From NCBI GenBank assembly GCA_002493625.1, contig DKZK01000035.1:56906-106606 (forward strand): a DNA stretch of 49,701 bases, in the 5' to 3' direction. The notes below the pieces were generated by a model that worked only from the letters and a program-made list of their open reading frames with translations, searched no databases and had not been told where the DNA came from. This document shows, in pieces, positions 1-7,587 of the stretch. The stretch's first letter is position 1; every line of letters begins with the position of its first letter. The position numbers and the translations under genes are program-made. This DNA comes from Lachnospiraceae bacterium UBA7076 (GTDB taxonomy: Bacteria > Bacillota > Clostridia > Lachnospirales > Lachnospiraceae).

Positions 1-90
1 AACAAAGAACGCTCCAACGTGTTACTTAACTTCCGCTTTTCTTTGTTAAAAATGCATGGTTATTAAGAAAACAAATCCTTATTGCGACAG
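1..90. repeat. Right part of a palindromic element (copy 1)
   Basis: These 90 bases match 24756-24845 base for base without gaps; I count five differences. The full copy at 24705-24853 shows that this is the loop region and right arm of a near-palindrome ending in GCGACAG. The left arm of this copy lies before the window start. Nine bases after its end the T box of the aspS leader begins, so the element touches or interrupts that riboswitch. It is non-coding; an open frame running through it into aspS passes through the terminator and is not a gene. Confidence 0.85.
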
Positions 91-163
91 ATCCAATGCG
101 GGTGGTACCGCGGATAACAGATGTTTATTCGTCCCGGGGCTTTATGAGCCTCGGGCTTTTTTT
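91..163 (+). promoter_or_regulatory. T-box riboswitch, antiterminator and terminator of aspS
   Basis: The T-box sequence GGGTGGTACCGCGG is at 100-113. CGTCCC near 130-135 can pair with it as the antiterminator, or join the terminator at 133-163: CCCG-GGCT stem, short loop, AGCC-CGGG, then seven T. T-box leaders read uncharged tRNA and switch between these two hairpins, so aspS is expected to be induced when its tRNA is uncharged. Stem I and the specifier codon are not visible; they should lie upstream of the window or beyond the repeat at 1-90. The UGGU bulge is noted as a finding. Confidence 0.85.
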
Positions 164-241
164 GCTTTACAGTTCCGAAGGCAAAATGAAGTGTACAGAG
201 AGTATGGAATGATGGACGTTCCAAAGGAAAGGAAGAAAAAA

Positions 242-1990
242 ATGAGTTCAAACATTTACAGAGACATGACAATGGAAAACATAGGCGAGGAGCTTGTTGG
301 AAAGGAAATCCGCATAGCAGGATGGATTGAGAACATACGTGACCACGGCGGGGTATCATTTGTTGACCTTCGTGATATGTACGGGGTGATGCAGGTTGTT
401 ATGAGAGATACGAGCCTTCTTGACGGTCTTACAAGGGAGGAGTGTATATCCGTAGAGGGACTTGTGGAGCACAGGGATGAGGAAACCTACAATCCTAAAA
501 TTCCTACGGGAACCATAGAGCTTGAGGCACACAAGGTTGATGTGCTCGGAAAGGTTTATAAGCAGGTTCCGTTTGAGGTTACGACCTCGAAGGAGGTTCG
601 TGAGGAGGTAAGGCTTAAGTACCGTTATCTCGACCTGAGAAACCGCAAGGTCAAGGACAATATGATTTTCAGGTCAAAGGTAATAAGCTTTCTGCGTGAG
701 AAAATGACAGAGCTTGGTTTCCTTGAAATACAGACGCCGATACTTTGCGCATCATCGCCGGAGGGCGCAAGGGATTATATTGTTCCTTCCAGAAAATATA
801 AAGGCAAATTTTATGCGCTGCCGCAGGCACCGCAGCAGTATAAGCAGCTTCTTATGGTGTCCGGCTTTGACAAATATTTTCAGATTGCGCCTTGCTTCAG
901 GGATGAGGATGCAAGGGCTGACCGTTCGCCGGGAGAATTTTACCAGCTCGATTTTGAGATGAGCTTTGCAACCCAGGAGGACGTATTTAAGGTGGGAGAG
1001 GAAGTGCTTTCCGCCGCATTTACGAAATTTGCGCCGGAGGGCTACAAGGTTACAGAGGCACCATATCCTGTCATAAGCTATGAGGAGGCAATGCTTAAGT
1101 ACGGTACGGACAAGCCGGACCTTAGAAATCCTTTGGAGATTATTGACCTTTCGGAGTTTTTTGAGAGGTGCACATTTAAGCCTTTCCACGGCAAGACCGT
1201 AAGGGCAGTCAATGTACATGCAAAGCTTTCAAAGGGACAGCATGAAAAAATGCTCAAATTTGCAACCTCAATCGGAATGGGCGGACTAGGCTACCTTGAG
1301 GTGCTTGAGGATAAATCCTACAAGGGACCAATCGACAAGTTTATTCCGGAGGACATGAAAACGGAGCTTGCGGATAAGGCAGGACTTGACGTTGGCGATA
1401 CGATATTTTTTATTGCTGATACAAAGAAGCAGGCGGCAATTTTTGCAGGGCAGATAAGAACGGAGCTTGCAGCGAGACTTGATTTGCTTGAGAAAAACGC
1501 ATACCGCTTCTGTTATATAAACGACTTCCCGATGTACGAGTACGATACGGAGGCAAAGAGCATAGGCTTTACACACAATCCGTTTTCCATGCCGCAGGGA
1601 GGACTTACAGCGTTAAATGAAAAGGACCCTCTGGAAATACTTGCATATCAGTACGATATTGTCTGCAACGGAGTTGAACTTTCATCAGGAGCCGTAAGAA
1701 ACCATGACATGCAGATTATGGAAAAGGCATTTGAGATAGCGGGCTATGACAAGTCCGTTCTGGAAGAAAAATTCGGAGCGCTCTACAGCGCATTTCAGTT
1801 TGGCGCGCCGCCTCACGCAGGAATGGCGCCGGGCATAGACCGTATGATAATGCTTCTCCGCAACGAGGAAAACATACGTGAGGTAATACCGTTCCCAATG
1901 AGCGGAACGGCGCAGGATCTTATGTGCGGAGCACCGGGCGAGGTGACAGAGCAGCAGCTTCGTGAAGTGCATATAAAGGTAAGAAGTTAG
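242..1990 (+). CDS. aspS: Aspartyl-tRNA synthetase, probably non-discriminating
   Basis: Class IIb synthetase that attaches Asp to tRNAAsp in the cytosol. It is 582 aa, close to the usual ~590 of the bacterial form. The N-terminal OB-fold anticodon domain (about 1-110) contains IRDHGG at 32-37. The catalytic core has FLEIQTPIL (motif 1), CFRDEDARADR (motif 2) and GMAPGIDRMIMLL (motif 3), with a bacterial GAD insertion in between. The start at 242 follows the purine-rich AAAGGAAAGGAAG; a longer in-frame extension runs back through the T-box terminator and is rejected. His35 is the residue type known from AspRS enzymes that also charge tRNAAsn; with gatCAB downstream this suggests Asp-tRNAAsn is made and then amidated. 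Expression is controlled by the T box upstream. Confidence 0.95.
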   Translation: MSSNIYRDMTMENIGEELVGKEIRIAGWIENIRDHGGVSFVDLRDMYGVMQVVMRDTSLLDGLTREECISVEGLVEHRDEETYNPKIPTGTIELEAHKVDVLGKVYKQVPFEVTTSKEVREEVRLKYRYLDLRNRKVKDNMIFRSKVISFLREKMTELGFLEIQTPILCASSPEGARDYIVPSRKYKGKFYALPQAPQQYKQLLMVSGFDKYFQIAPCFRDEDARADRSPGEFYQLDFEMSFATQEDVFKVGEEVLSAAFTKFAPEGYKVTEAPYPVISYEEAMLKYGTDKPDLRNPLEIIDLSEFFERCTFKPFHGKTVRAVNVHAKLSKGQHEKMLKFATSIGMGGLGYLEVLEDKSYKGPIDKFIPEDMKTELADKAGLDVGDTIFFIADTKKQAAIFAGQIRTELAARLDLLEKNAYRFCYINDFPMYEYDTEAKSIGFTHNPFSMPQGGLTALNEKDPLEILAYQYDIVCNGVELSSGAVRNHDMQIMEKAFEIAGYDKSVLEEKFGALYSAFQFGAPPHAGMAPGIDRMIMLLRNEENIREVIPFPMSGTAQDLMCGAPGEVTEQQLREVHIKVRS

Positions 1991-2073
1991 GTTTTTTTCA
2001 GATAGAAATTATTTATAAGAATTTAAATGAGTAATTAAAAATAAATGTATTTATCTTGTAACTTTAACCGATA

Positions 2074-2235
2074 CACAGGTTTTCATGAAGTTATGTATTA
2101 TCAATCAAGACCGTTGGAAAATGTCAGTACTTGATTTTCACGAGCGTGCGAAGTGAAAATCTTAGTATCTGTTACATTTTCCACGAGTGAGAACGCGTCG
2201 CAAATTGATAATACATAACTTCAAGAAAACCGTGA
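2074..2235. repeat. Long imperfect inverted repeat between aspS and gatC
   Basis: The 276-base gap between aspS and gatC is largely one folded unit. The outer arms CACAGGTTTT / AAAACCGTG and GAAGTTATGTATTATCAAT / ATTGATAATACATAACTTC pair almost perfectly (about 2074-2107 with 2203-2234). Inside them are TGGAAAATGT / ACATTTTCCA and a central hairpin GATTTTCAC / GTGAAAATC. It lies 84 bases after the aspS stop and ends 20 bases before the gatC ribosome binding site. It has no T-run, so it is not a standard terminator. It may be a mobile palindrome or a structured leader. The rest of the gap is AT-rich without clear signals. Confidence 0.85.
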
Positions 2236-2267
2236 ATATTAAACAACATCTGAACAGGAGGTACCTT

Positions 2268-2555
2268 ATGGTAATTACGGACGAAACAATAGAGTATGTA
2301 GGCATTCTTGCCAAGCTTGAGCTTTCTGATGAAGCCCGCGAGCAGGCAAAAAAGGATATGTCCAATATGCTGGACTATGTAAGCAAGTTAAATGAATTAG
2401 ATACGGACAATGTTCCTGCCATGAGCCATGCATTTCCCGTAAAAAATGTATTCAGGGAGGACGCCGTTACAAACGGTGATGACAGGGAGCAGCTCCTTTC
2501 AAATGCGCCTGAGCAGAAGGACGGCTGCTACAAGGTGCCGAAAACATTTGATTAG
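2268..2555 (+). CDS. gatC: Asp/Glu-tRNA amidotransferase subunit C
   Basis: Small 95-aa subunit of the GatCAB amidotransferase, which converts Asp-tRNAAsn to Asn-tRNAAsn and/or Glu-tRNAGln to Gln-tRNAGln. GatC wraps around GatA and GatB and stabilises the complex. The sequence shows the family pattern: an N-terminal helix VEYVGILAKLELSDE-like (TIEYVGILAKLELSDEAR), a helix with MLDYVSKLNELDTDNV, and a C-terminal FREDAV segment. ATG 2268 follows an AGGAGGT at 2256-2262. The stop codon abuts the gatA ribosome binding site, so the two genes are translationally close and form an operon. Confidence 0.95.
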   Translation: MVITDETIEYVGILAKLELSDEAREQAKKDMSNMLDYVSKLNELDTDNVPAMSHAFPVKNVFREDAVTNGDDREQLLSNAPEQKDGCYKVPKTFD

Positions 2556-2567
2556 GGGGTGCACAGG

Positions 2568-4073
2568 ATGGAAATATCGAAGCTTACGGCTGTGGAGCTT
2601 GGAAAGAAAATAAAGTCAGGAGAGCTTAAGGTTACGGATGTAACAAAGGCATATCTTGACAGGATAGAAAAGCTGGAAAAGGACATAAAGGCATTTGTGA
2701 CCGTTGATGCTGAAAATGCGATGGAGCAGGCAAAGGAGATACAGGGGAAAATAGATTCGGGAGAGCTTTCCTCACCCCTTGCGGGAGTGCCTGTTGCCAT
2801 AAAGGACAACATGTGTACGGAGGGAATGCTTACAAGCTGCTCCTCCAAAATACTGAGTAACTTTATTCCGACATATACGGCTGACGCTGTCCTTGCGCTT
2901 AAAAGTGCAGGAACCGTTATTATCGGAAAAACGAACATGGATGAGTTTGCAATGGGAAGCACATCGGAAACCTCCTATTACGGCGCCACGAAAAATCCGT
3001 GGGATTTAAGCAAGGTTCCGGGAGGCTCCTCCGGCGGTTCCGCGGCGGCAGTTGCGGCGGAGCTTGCGCCATATGCCCTTGGCTCTGACACAGGCGGTTC
3101 CATAAGACAGCCTGCTGCATTTTGCGGCGTTACGGGAATAAAGCCTACCTACGGCAGAGTGTCAAGATACGGACTGATTGCTTACGGCTCGTCCCTTGAC
3201 CAGATTGGACCTATAGCAAAGGACGTAACGGACTGTGCGGCAATATTGGAAATCATATGCCGGCATGACCCGAAGGACTCCACGTCATATAATGAGAATA
3301 TGGATTATATTGGTGATGGAATTACTGACAAGGGAAGTGATTTTATGTCTGCCCTTGTTGATGATGTAAAGGGCATGAAAATCGGTATACCGAGAGATTA
3401 TTTCGGTGAGGGAATCGACGAGGACGTTAAAAAGAATGTTCTTGCGGCGGCAGATATTCTTCGTGAAAAGGGTGCTGTCATCGAGGAATTTGACCTTGGA
3501 ATGGTAGAATATGCAATACCTGCATATTATATTATTGCATCTGCGGAGGCGTCCTCAAATCTTGAGAGGTTTGACGGCGTTAAGTACGGCTACAGAACAG
3601 CTGAATATAATGACCTTCACAATATGTATAAAAAGTCACGTTCGGAAGGGTTCGGACCTGAGGTTCAAAGAAGAATTATGCTGGGTTCCTTTGTTTTAAG
3701 CTCCGGCTATTATGATGCGTACTATGTTAAGGCTTTAAAGACAAAAGCGCTTATTAAGAAAGCCTTTGATGATGCATTTGCAAAATATGACGTTATACTT
3801 GGACCTGTAGCGCCGACCACGGCGCCAAAAATAGGCGAGTCCCTTTCTGACCCGCTTAAAATGTACCTTGGAGACATTTACACTGTTTCCGTAAACCTTG
3901 CGGGCATTCCGGGAATATCACTTCCATGCGGCTTCGATAAAAACGGTATGCCGGTGGGACTTCAGCTTCTGGGACAGACCTTTGATGAGAAGTCGGTTAT
4001 AAGGGCTGCATATTCGTTTGAGTGCAGCAGGAAATATGAAAGACCTGCGCTGCTTGCTGAAAGGGGGCTTTAG
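2568..4073 (+). CDS. gatA: Asp/Glu-tRNA amidotransferase subunit A
   Basis: 501-aa amidase subunit of GatCAB. It hydrolyses glutamine (or asparagine) to provide ammonia, which is channelled to GatB. The amidase signature is complete: the catalytic Lys in VAIKDNM near residue 80, the GSSGGSAAAVA loop, and the cis-Ser/Ser pair in LGSDTGGSIRQPA. The length is typical (about 485-500). I use ATG 2568, eight bases after AGGGGG at 2554-2559; a GTG three codons upstream is in frame but falls inside the ribosome binding site. It ends two bases before the gatB start. Confidence 0.95.
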   Translation: MEISKLTAVELGKKIKSGELKVTDVTKAYLDRIEKLEKDIKAFVTVDAENAMEQAKEIQGKIDSGELSSPLAGVPVAIKDNMCTEGMLTSCSSKILSNFIPTYTADAVLALKSAGTVIIGKTNMDEFAMGSTSETSYYGATKNPWDLSKVPGGSSGGSAAAVAAELAPYALGSDTGGSIRQPAAFCGVTGIKPTYGRVSRYGLIAYGSSLDQIGPIAKDVTDCAAILEIICRHDPKDSTSYNENMDYIGDGITDKGSDFMSALVDDVKGMKIGIPRDYFGEGIDEDVKKNVLAAADILREKGAVIEEFDLGMVEYAIPAYYIIASAEASSNLERFDGVKYGYRTAEYNDLHNMYKKSRSEGFGPEVQRRIMLGSFVLSSGYYDAYYVKALKTKALIKKAFDDAFAKYDVILGPVAPTTAPKIGESLSDPLKMYLGDIYTVSVNLAGIPGISLPCGFDKNGMPVGLQLLGQTFDEKSVIRAAYSFECSRKYERPALLAERGL

Positions 4074-4075
4074 GA

Positions 4076-5512
4076 ATGTCAAAAACATATGAAACAGTCA
4101 TAGGACTTGAGGTTCATGTAGAGCTTGCAACGAAAACAAAAATATTCTGCGGCTGCTCCACTGAATTTGGCGGCGCTCCCAACACACACACATGTCCCGT
4201 ATGTACGGGAATGCCGGGCTCGCTTCCGGTGCTGAACAAGGCTGTCGTGGAGAAGGCAATCGCCGTAGGGCTTGCCACAAATTGTAATATAACAAGAAAC
4301 TGTAAATTTGACAGAAAAAATTATTTCTATCCTGACAATCCGCAGAATTATCAGATATCGCAGCTTTATTATCCGATATGCCGCGATGGAAAGGTAGAAA
4401 TCGAGGTCGAGGGAAAAAAGAAATTTGTGAGAATACATGAGATACACATGGAGGAGGATGCGGGAAAGCTTGTGCATGACCCGTTTACAGACAGCTCCTT
4501 AGTGGATTTCAACCGTTCGGGTGTGCCTCTCATAGAGATTGTTTCCGAGCCTGACATGCGCTCTGCCGAGGAGGTAATTGCATATCTTGAGAAGCTTCGG
4601 CTTATCATACAGTATCTGGGGGCGTCTGACTGCAAATTAAACGAGGGCTCCATGAGGGCTGACGTAAACCTTTCCGTGAGGGAACTCGGCAGTGAGAAGT
4701 TTGGAACAAGAACAGAGACGAAAAACCTCAATTCCTTTAAGGCGATTGCAAGGGCAATTGAAAATGAGCGTGAGCGTCAGATAGATCTTATAGAATCGGG
4801 AGAGAAGGTTATACAGGAGACAAGAAGGTGGGATGACACAAAGGAATACTCCTATCCTATGCGTTCCAAGGAGGATGCGCAGGACTACAGGTATTTCCCT
4901 GACCCTGACCTTGTTCCGATAATAATAAGCGATGAGTGGATGGAAAGCATCCGCGCCGCCCAGCCTGAGCTTCGTGATGAAAAGCGTATCCGATACAGGG
5001 AGGAATACGACATTCCGGAATATGACATAGACATTATTACAGGCTCAAAGAAAATGGCGGATATATTTGAGGAGACAATCTCACTCGGAGCTTCACCGAA
5101 AAAGGTATCAAACTGGCTTATGGTGGAAACAATGAGACTTATGAAGGAGCATGAGCTTGATGCGGATGAACTTAAATTTTCTGCTAAAAATCTTGCGGCG
5201 CTGATTGACCTTGTTGAGGCAAAAACCATAAACGGAACAGTTGCCAAGGAAGTGTTTGAGAAAATATTTACGGATGATATCGACCCGGAAAAATATGTTG
5301 AGGAAAACGGACTTAAGACCGTAAATGATTCAGGAGCGCTCACTAAAACAATAGAGGAAATTGTAGCAGCAAATCCGAAATCCGTGGAGGACTATAAAAG
5401 CGGTAAGGAAAAAGCCATAGGCTTCCTTGTGGGACAGACCATGAAGGCAATGCAGGGCAAGGCGGATCCGGGTGAGGTAAACCGTATATTGAAGGAAATA
5501 TTGTCTAAATAG
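4076..5512 (+). CDS. gatB: Asp/Glu-tRNA amidotransferase subunit B
   Basis: 478-aa kinase/transamidase subunit of GatCAB. It phosphorylates the misacylated Asp or Glu on the tRNA and amidates it with the ammonia from GatA. Recognisable parts are the N-terminal ETVIGLEVHVELATKTKIF, the zinc-type CGCS/CPVC cysteines (FCGCST and HTCPVCTG), the GVPLIEIVSEPDMRS block, and the C-terminal YqeY-like tail ending in PGEVNRILKEILSK, which contacts tRNA. It starts two bases after gatA. The operon contains no asparagine or glutamine synthetase gene. Confidence 0.95.
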   Translation: MSKTYETVIGLEVHVELATKTKIFCGCSTEFGGAPNTHTCPVCTGMPGSLPVLNKAVVEKAIAVGLATNCNITRNCKFDRKNYFYPDNPQNYQISQLYYPICRDGKVEIEVEGKKKFVRIHEIHMEEDAGKLVHDPFTDSSLVDFNRSGVPLIEIVSEPDMRSAEEVIAYLEKLRLIIQYLGASDCKLNEGSMRADVNLSVRELGSEKFGTRTETKNLNSFKAIARAIENERERQIDLIESGEKVIQETRRWDDTKEYSYPMRSKEDAQDYRYFPDPDLVPIIISDEWMESIRAAQPELRDEKRIRYREEYDIPEYDIDIITGSKKMADIFEETISLGASPKKVSNWLMVETMRLMKEHELDADELKFSAKNLAALIDLVEAKTINGTVAKEVFEKIFTDDIDPEKYVEENGLKTVNDSGALTKTIEEIVAANPKSVEDYKSGKEKAIGFLVGQTMKAMQGKADPGEVNRILKEILSK

Positions 5513-5527
5513 AAAGGAATATATAAA

Positions 5528-6613
5528 ATGAGAACATATCTTGTAACTGGCGGTGCCGGCTTTATCGGCTCAAACTACATTCATTACATGTTTAAAAAAT
5601 ATGACAACGAAATAAGGATAATAAATGTTGATGCCCTTACCTATGCAGGAAATCTTGAAAACCTGAAGGAGGTTGAGGACAGGGATAACTATACATTTGT
5701 CAAGGCAGATATTTGTGACAGGGAAGCCATATCAAAAATATTTGCGGAAAACGAAATAGACCGTGTGGTACATTTTGCGGCTGAGTCACATGTTGACAGA
5801 AGCATTAAAAGCCCTGAGATTTTTGTGCAGACAAATGTGCTTGGAACGGCAACCATGTTAAACTGTGCGAAGGCGGCATGGGAGCTTCCTGACGGAAGCT
5901 TTAAGGAGGGAAAGAAATTTCTCCATGTATCAACAGATGAGGTTTATGGTTCGCTCCCGGATGATGACAGCGCATTTTTCTATGAGACATCGCCATATGA
6001 GCCTCACAGCCCGTATTCTGCAAGTAAGGCAGCCTCGGACATGCTTGTAAAGTCATATATGGACACGTACAAATTTCCTGCAAATATAACAAATTGCAGC
6101 AATAATTACGGGCCGTATCAGTTCCCTGAAAAGCTCATACCGCTTATTATCAACAATGCGCTTTCCGGCAAGAAGCTTCCGGTTTACGGCGATGGAAAAA
6201 ATGTCCGTGACTGGCTTTATGTGGAAGACCACGCCAAAGCTATAGACATGGTTCAGGAGCAGGGCAAGCTTTTTGAGACGTATAATATAGGCGGACACAA
6301 CGAGAAGCAGAATATAGAAATTATAAATATAATAATTGATACCCTTCAGGAAATGCTTTCGGATGATGACCCAAGAAAGGCTCTTGTGTCAAAGGATCTT
6401 ATAACATACGTTGAGGACAGAAAGGGGCATGACAGAAGATATGCCATAGCGCCTGACAAGATAAAGGCGGATATTGGCTGGTATCCTGAGACAATGTTTG
6501 CTGAGGGCATAAAGAAAACAATCGCATGGTTCTTTGAGCATGAGGACTGGATGAAAAACGTGACAAGCGGAGATTACCAGAAATATTACGAAGAAATGTA
6601 TAGTATGCCCTAA
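5528..6613 (+). CDS. rfbB: dTDP-glucose 4,6-dehydratase
   Basis: 361-aa short-chain dehydrogenase-type enzyme that converts dTDP-glucose to dTDP-4-keto-6-deoxyglucose, the second step towards dTDP-rhamnose and related cell-envelope sugars. NAD-binding GGAGFIGSN is at the N terminus, HFAAESHVDRSI follows, and the catalytic YSASKAASD (YxxxK) is mid-protein, with TNCSNNYGPYQFPEKLIP after it. AAAGGAA stands ahead of ATG 5528. The stop codon lies inside the left arm of the nested hairpin at 6607-6650. The next gene, rfbA, makes the substrate. rfbC and rfbD are not in the window, so the final product sugar cannot be named. Confidence 0.95.
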   Translation: MRTYLVTGGAGFIGSNYIHYMFKKYDNEIRIINVDALTYAGNLENLKEVEDRDNYTFVKADICDREAISKIFAENEIDRVVHFAAESHVDRSIKSPEIFVQTNVLGTATMLNCAKAAWELPDGSFKEGKKFLHVSTDEVYGSLPDDDSAFFYETSPYEPHSPYSASKAASDMLVKSYMDTYKFPANITNCSNNYGPYQFPEKLIPLIINNALSGKKLPVYGDGKNVRDWLYVEDHAKAIDMVQEQGKLFETYNIGGHNEKQNIEIINIIIDTLQEMLSDDDPRKALVSKDLITYVEDRKGHDRRYAIAPDKIKADIGWYPETMFAEGIKKTIAWFFEHEDWMKNVTSGDYQKYYEEMYSMP

Positions 6614-6650
6614 GGAGGGACCCAACGAAGTTGGGAGGATGCCTTAGGGC
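6607..6650. repeat. Nested hairpin repeat with G-A-A triloop
   Basis: The outer stem GCCCTAAGG (6607-6615) pairs perfectly with CCTTAGGGC (6642-6650). Inside it CCCAAC (6621-6626) pairs perfectly with GTTGGG (6630-6635) around the triloop GAA. AGGAT separates the inner hairpin from the right outer arm. The rfbB stop codon is inside the left arm. GGAGGGACC also occurs again just downstream (6667-6675). The layout matches 41666-41704 and resembles 43338-43375. Confidence 0.85.
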
Positions 6651-6705
6651 GGACCCTCGAAGCAAGGAGGGACCCCAAAATACAAAATCAAAAAGGAGGC
6701 TCCAT

Positions 6706-7575
6706 ATGAAAGGAATAATACTTGCCGGCGGTTCCGGCACACGCCTTTACCCGCTCACAAAGGCAGTTTCAAAGCAGATAATGCCTGTCTACGATAAGCC
6801 GATGATATATTACCCGCTTTCAACGCTTATGCTTGCAGGAATAAGGGACGTGCTTATCATATCAACTCCCAGGGATTTGCCTGTATTTCGCGAGCTTTTT
6901 GGTACAGGCGAGCAGCTTGGAATGAGCTTTCGCTATGCGGTGCAGGAGCAGCCGAGAGGGCTTGCGGACGCATTTATTATCGGGGCGGATTTTATTGGAG
7001 ATGATAATGTTGCCCTTGTCCTTGGCGATAACATTTTTTACGGGCAAAGCTTTTCGAAGGTTTTAAAAACGGCAGCCTTAAGAAAAAAGGGTGCGACAAT
7101 ATTCGGTTACTATGTAAAGGATCCGAGAGAGTACGGCGTGGTAGAATTTGACGAGAATGGAAAAGCGCTGTCAATAGAGGAAAAGCCTGAACATCCGAAG
7201 TCAAATTATGCTGTTCCGGGGCTTTATTTCTACGACAATGATGTTGTTGATATTGCTAAAAATGTAAAGCCTTCGGCAAGAGGTGAAATAGAGATAACCA
7301 GCATAAATAATGAATACTTAAGACGGGGTACTCTGATGGTGGAGACGTTGGGACGGGGATTTGCATGGCTTGATACGGGAAACCATGACATGCTTCTTGA
7401 CGCCGCTGATTTTGTAGCTGCATTCCAAAAACGGCAGGGTATGTATATTTCATGTATCGAGGAAATAGCATATAGACGGGGCTTTATAAATAAGGAGCAG
7501 CTTCTTGCTCTTGCCGAGCCCCTTATGAAAACGGCATATGGACAATATCTTATAGACGTGGCAAATGGACTATAG
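6706..7575 (+). CDS. rfbA: Glucose-1-phosphate thymidylyltransferase
   Basis: 289-aa nucleotidyltransferase that makes dTDP-glucose from dTTP and glucose-1-phosphate, the first step of the pathway shared with rfbB. The N terminus GIILAGGSGTRLYPLT is the activating nucleotide loop; KQIMPVYDKPMIYYPL, ALVLGDNIFYG and the C-terminal WLDTGNHD are all family signatures. The length is typical (about 290). ATG 6706 has AAAAGGAGG at 6691-6699; an upstream in-frame extension reads through the hairpin repeat and is not used. It lies 92 bases after rfbB and was probably once directly cotranscribed with it. Confidence 0.95.
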   Translation: MKGIILAGGSGTRLYPLTKAVSKQIMPVYDKPMIYYPLSTLMLAGIRDVLIISTPRDLPVFRELFGTGEQLGMSFRYAVQEQPRGLADAFIIGADFIGDDNVALVLGDNIFYGQSFSKVLKTAALRKKGATIFGYYVKDPREYGVVEFDENGKALSIEEKPEHPKSNYAVPGLYFYDNDVVDIAKNVKPSARGEIEITSINNEYLRRGTLMVETLGRGFAWLDTGNHDMLLDAADFVAAFQKRQGMYISCIEEIAYRRGFINKEQLLALAEPLMKTAYGQYLIDVANGL

Positions 7576-7587
7576 GGAGATAAAAAT

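Noticed and set aside
56..241. In-frame extension of aspS upstream of 242
   Set aside because: It runs through the T-box antiterminator and terminator, which are non-coding; a suitable ribosome binding site stands before ATG 242.
752..1219. 155-aa minus-strand open frame inside aspS
   Set aside because: Shadow of aspS, which has all class II motifs.
6631..6705. In-frame extension of rfbA upstream of 6706
   Set aside because: It reads through the nested hairpin repeat; the strong AAAAGGAGG before 6706 decides the start.
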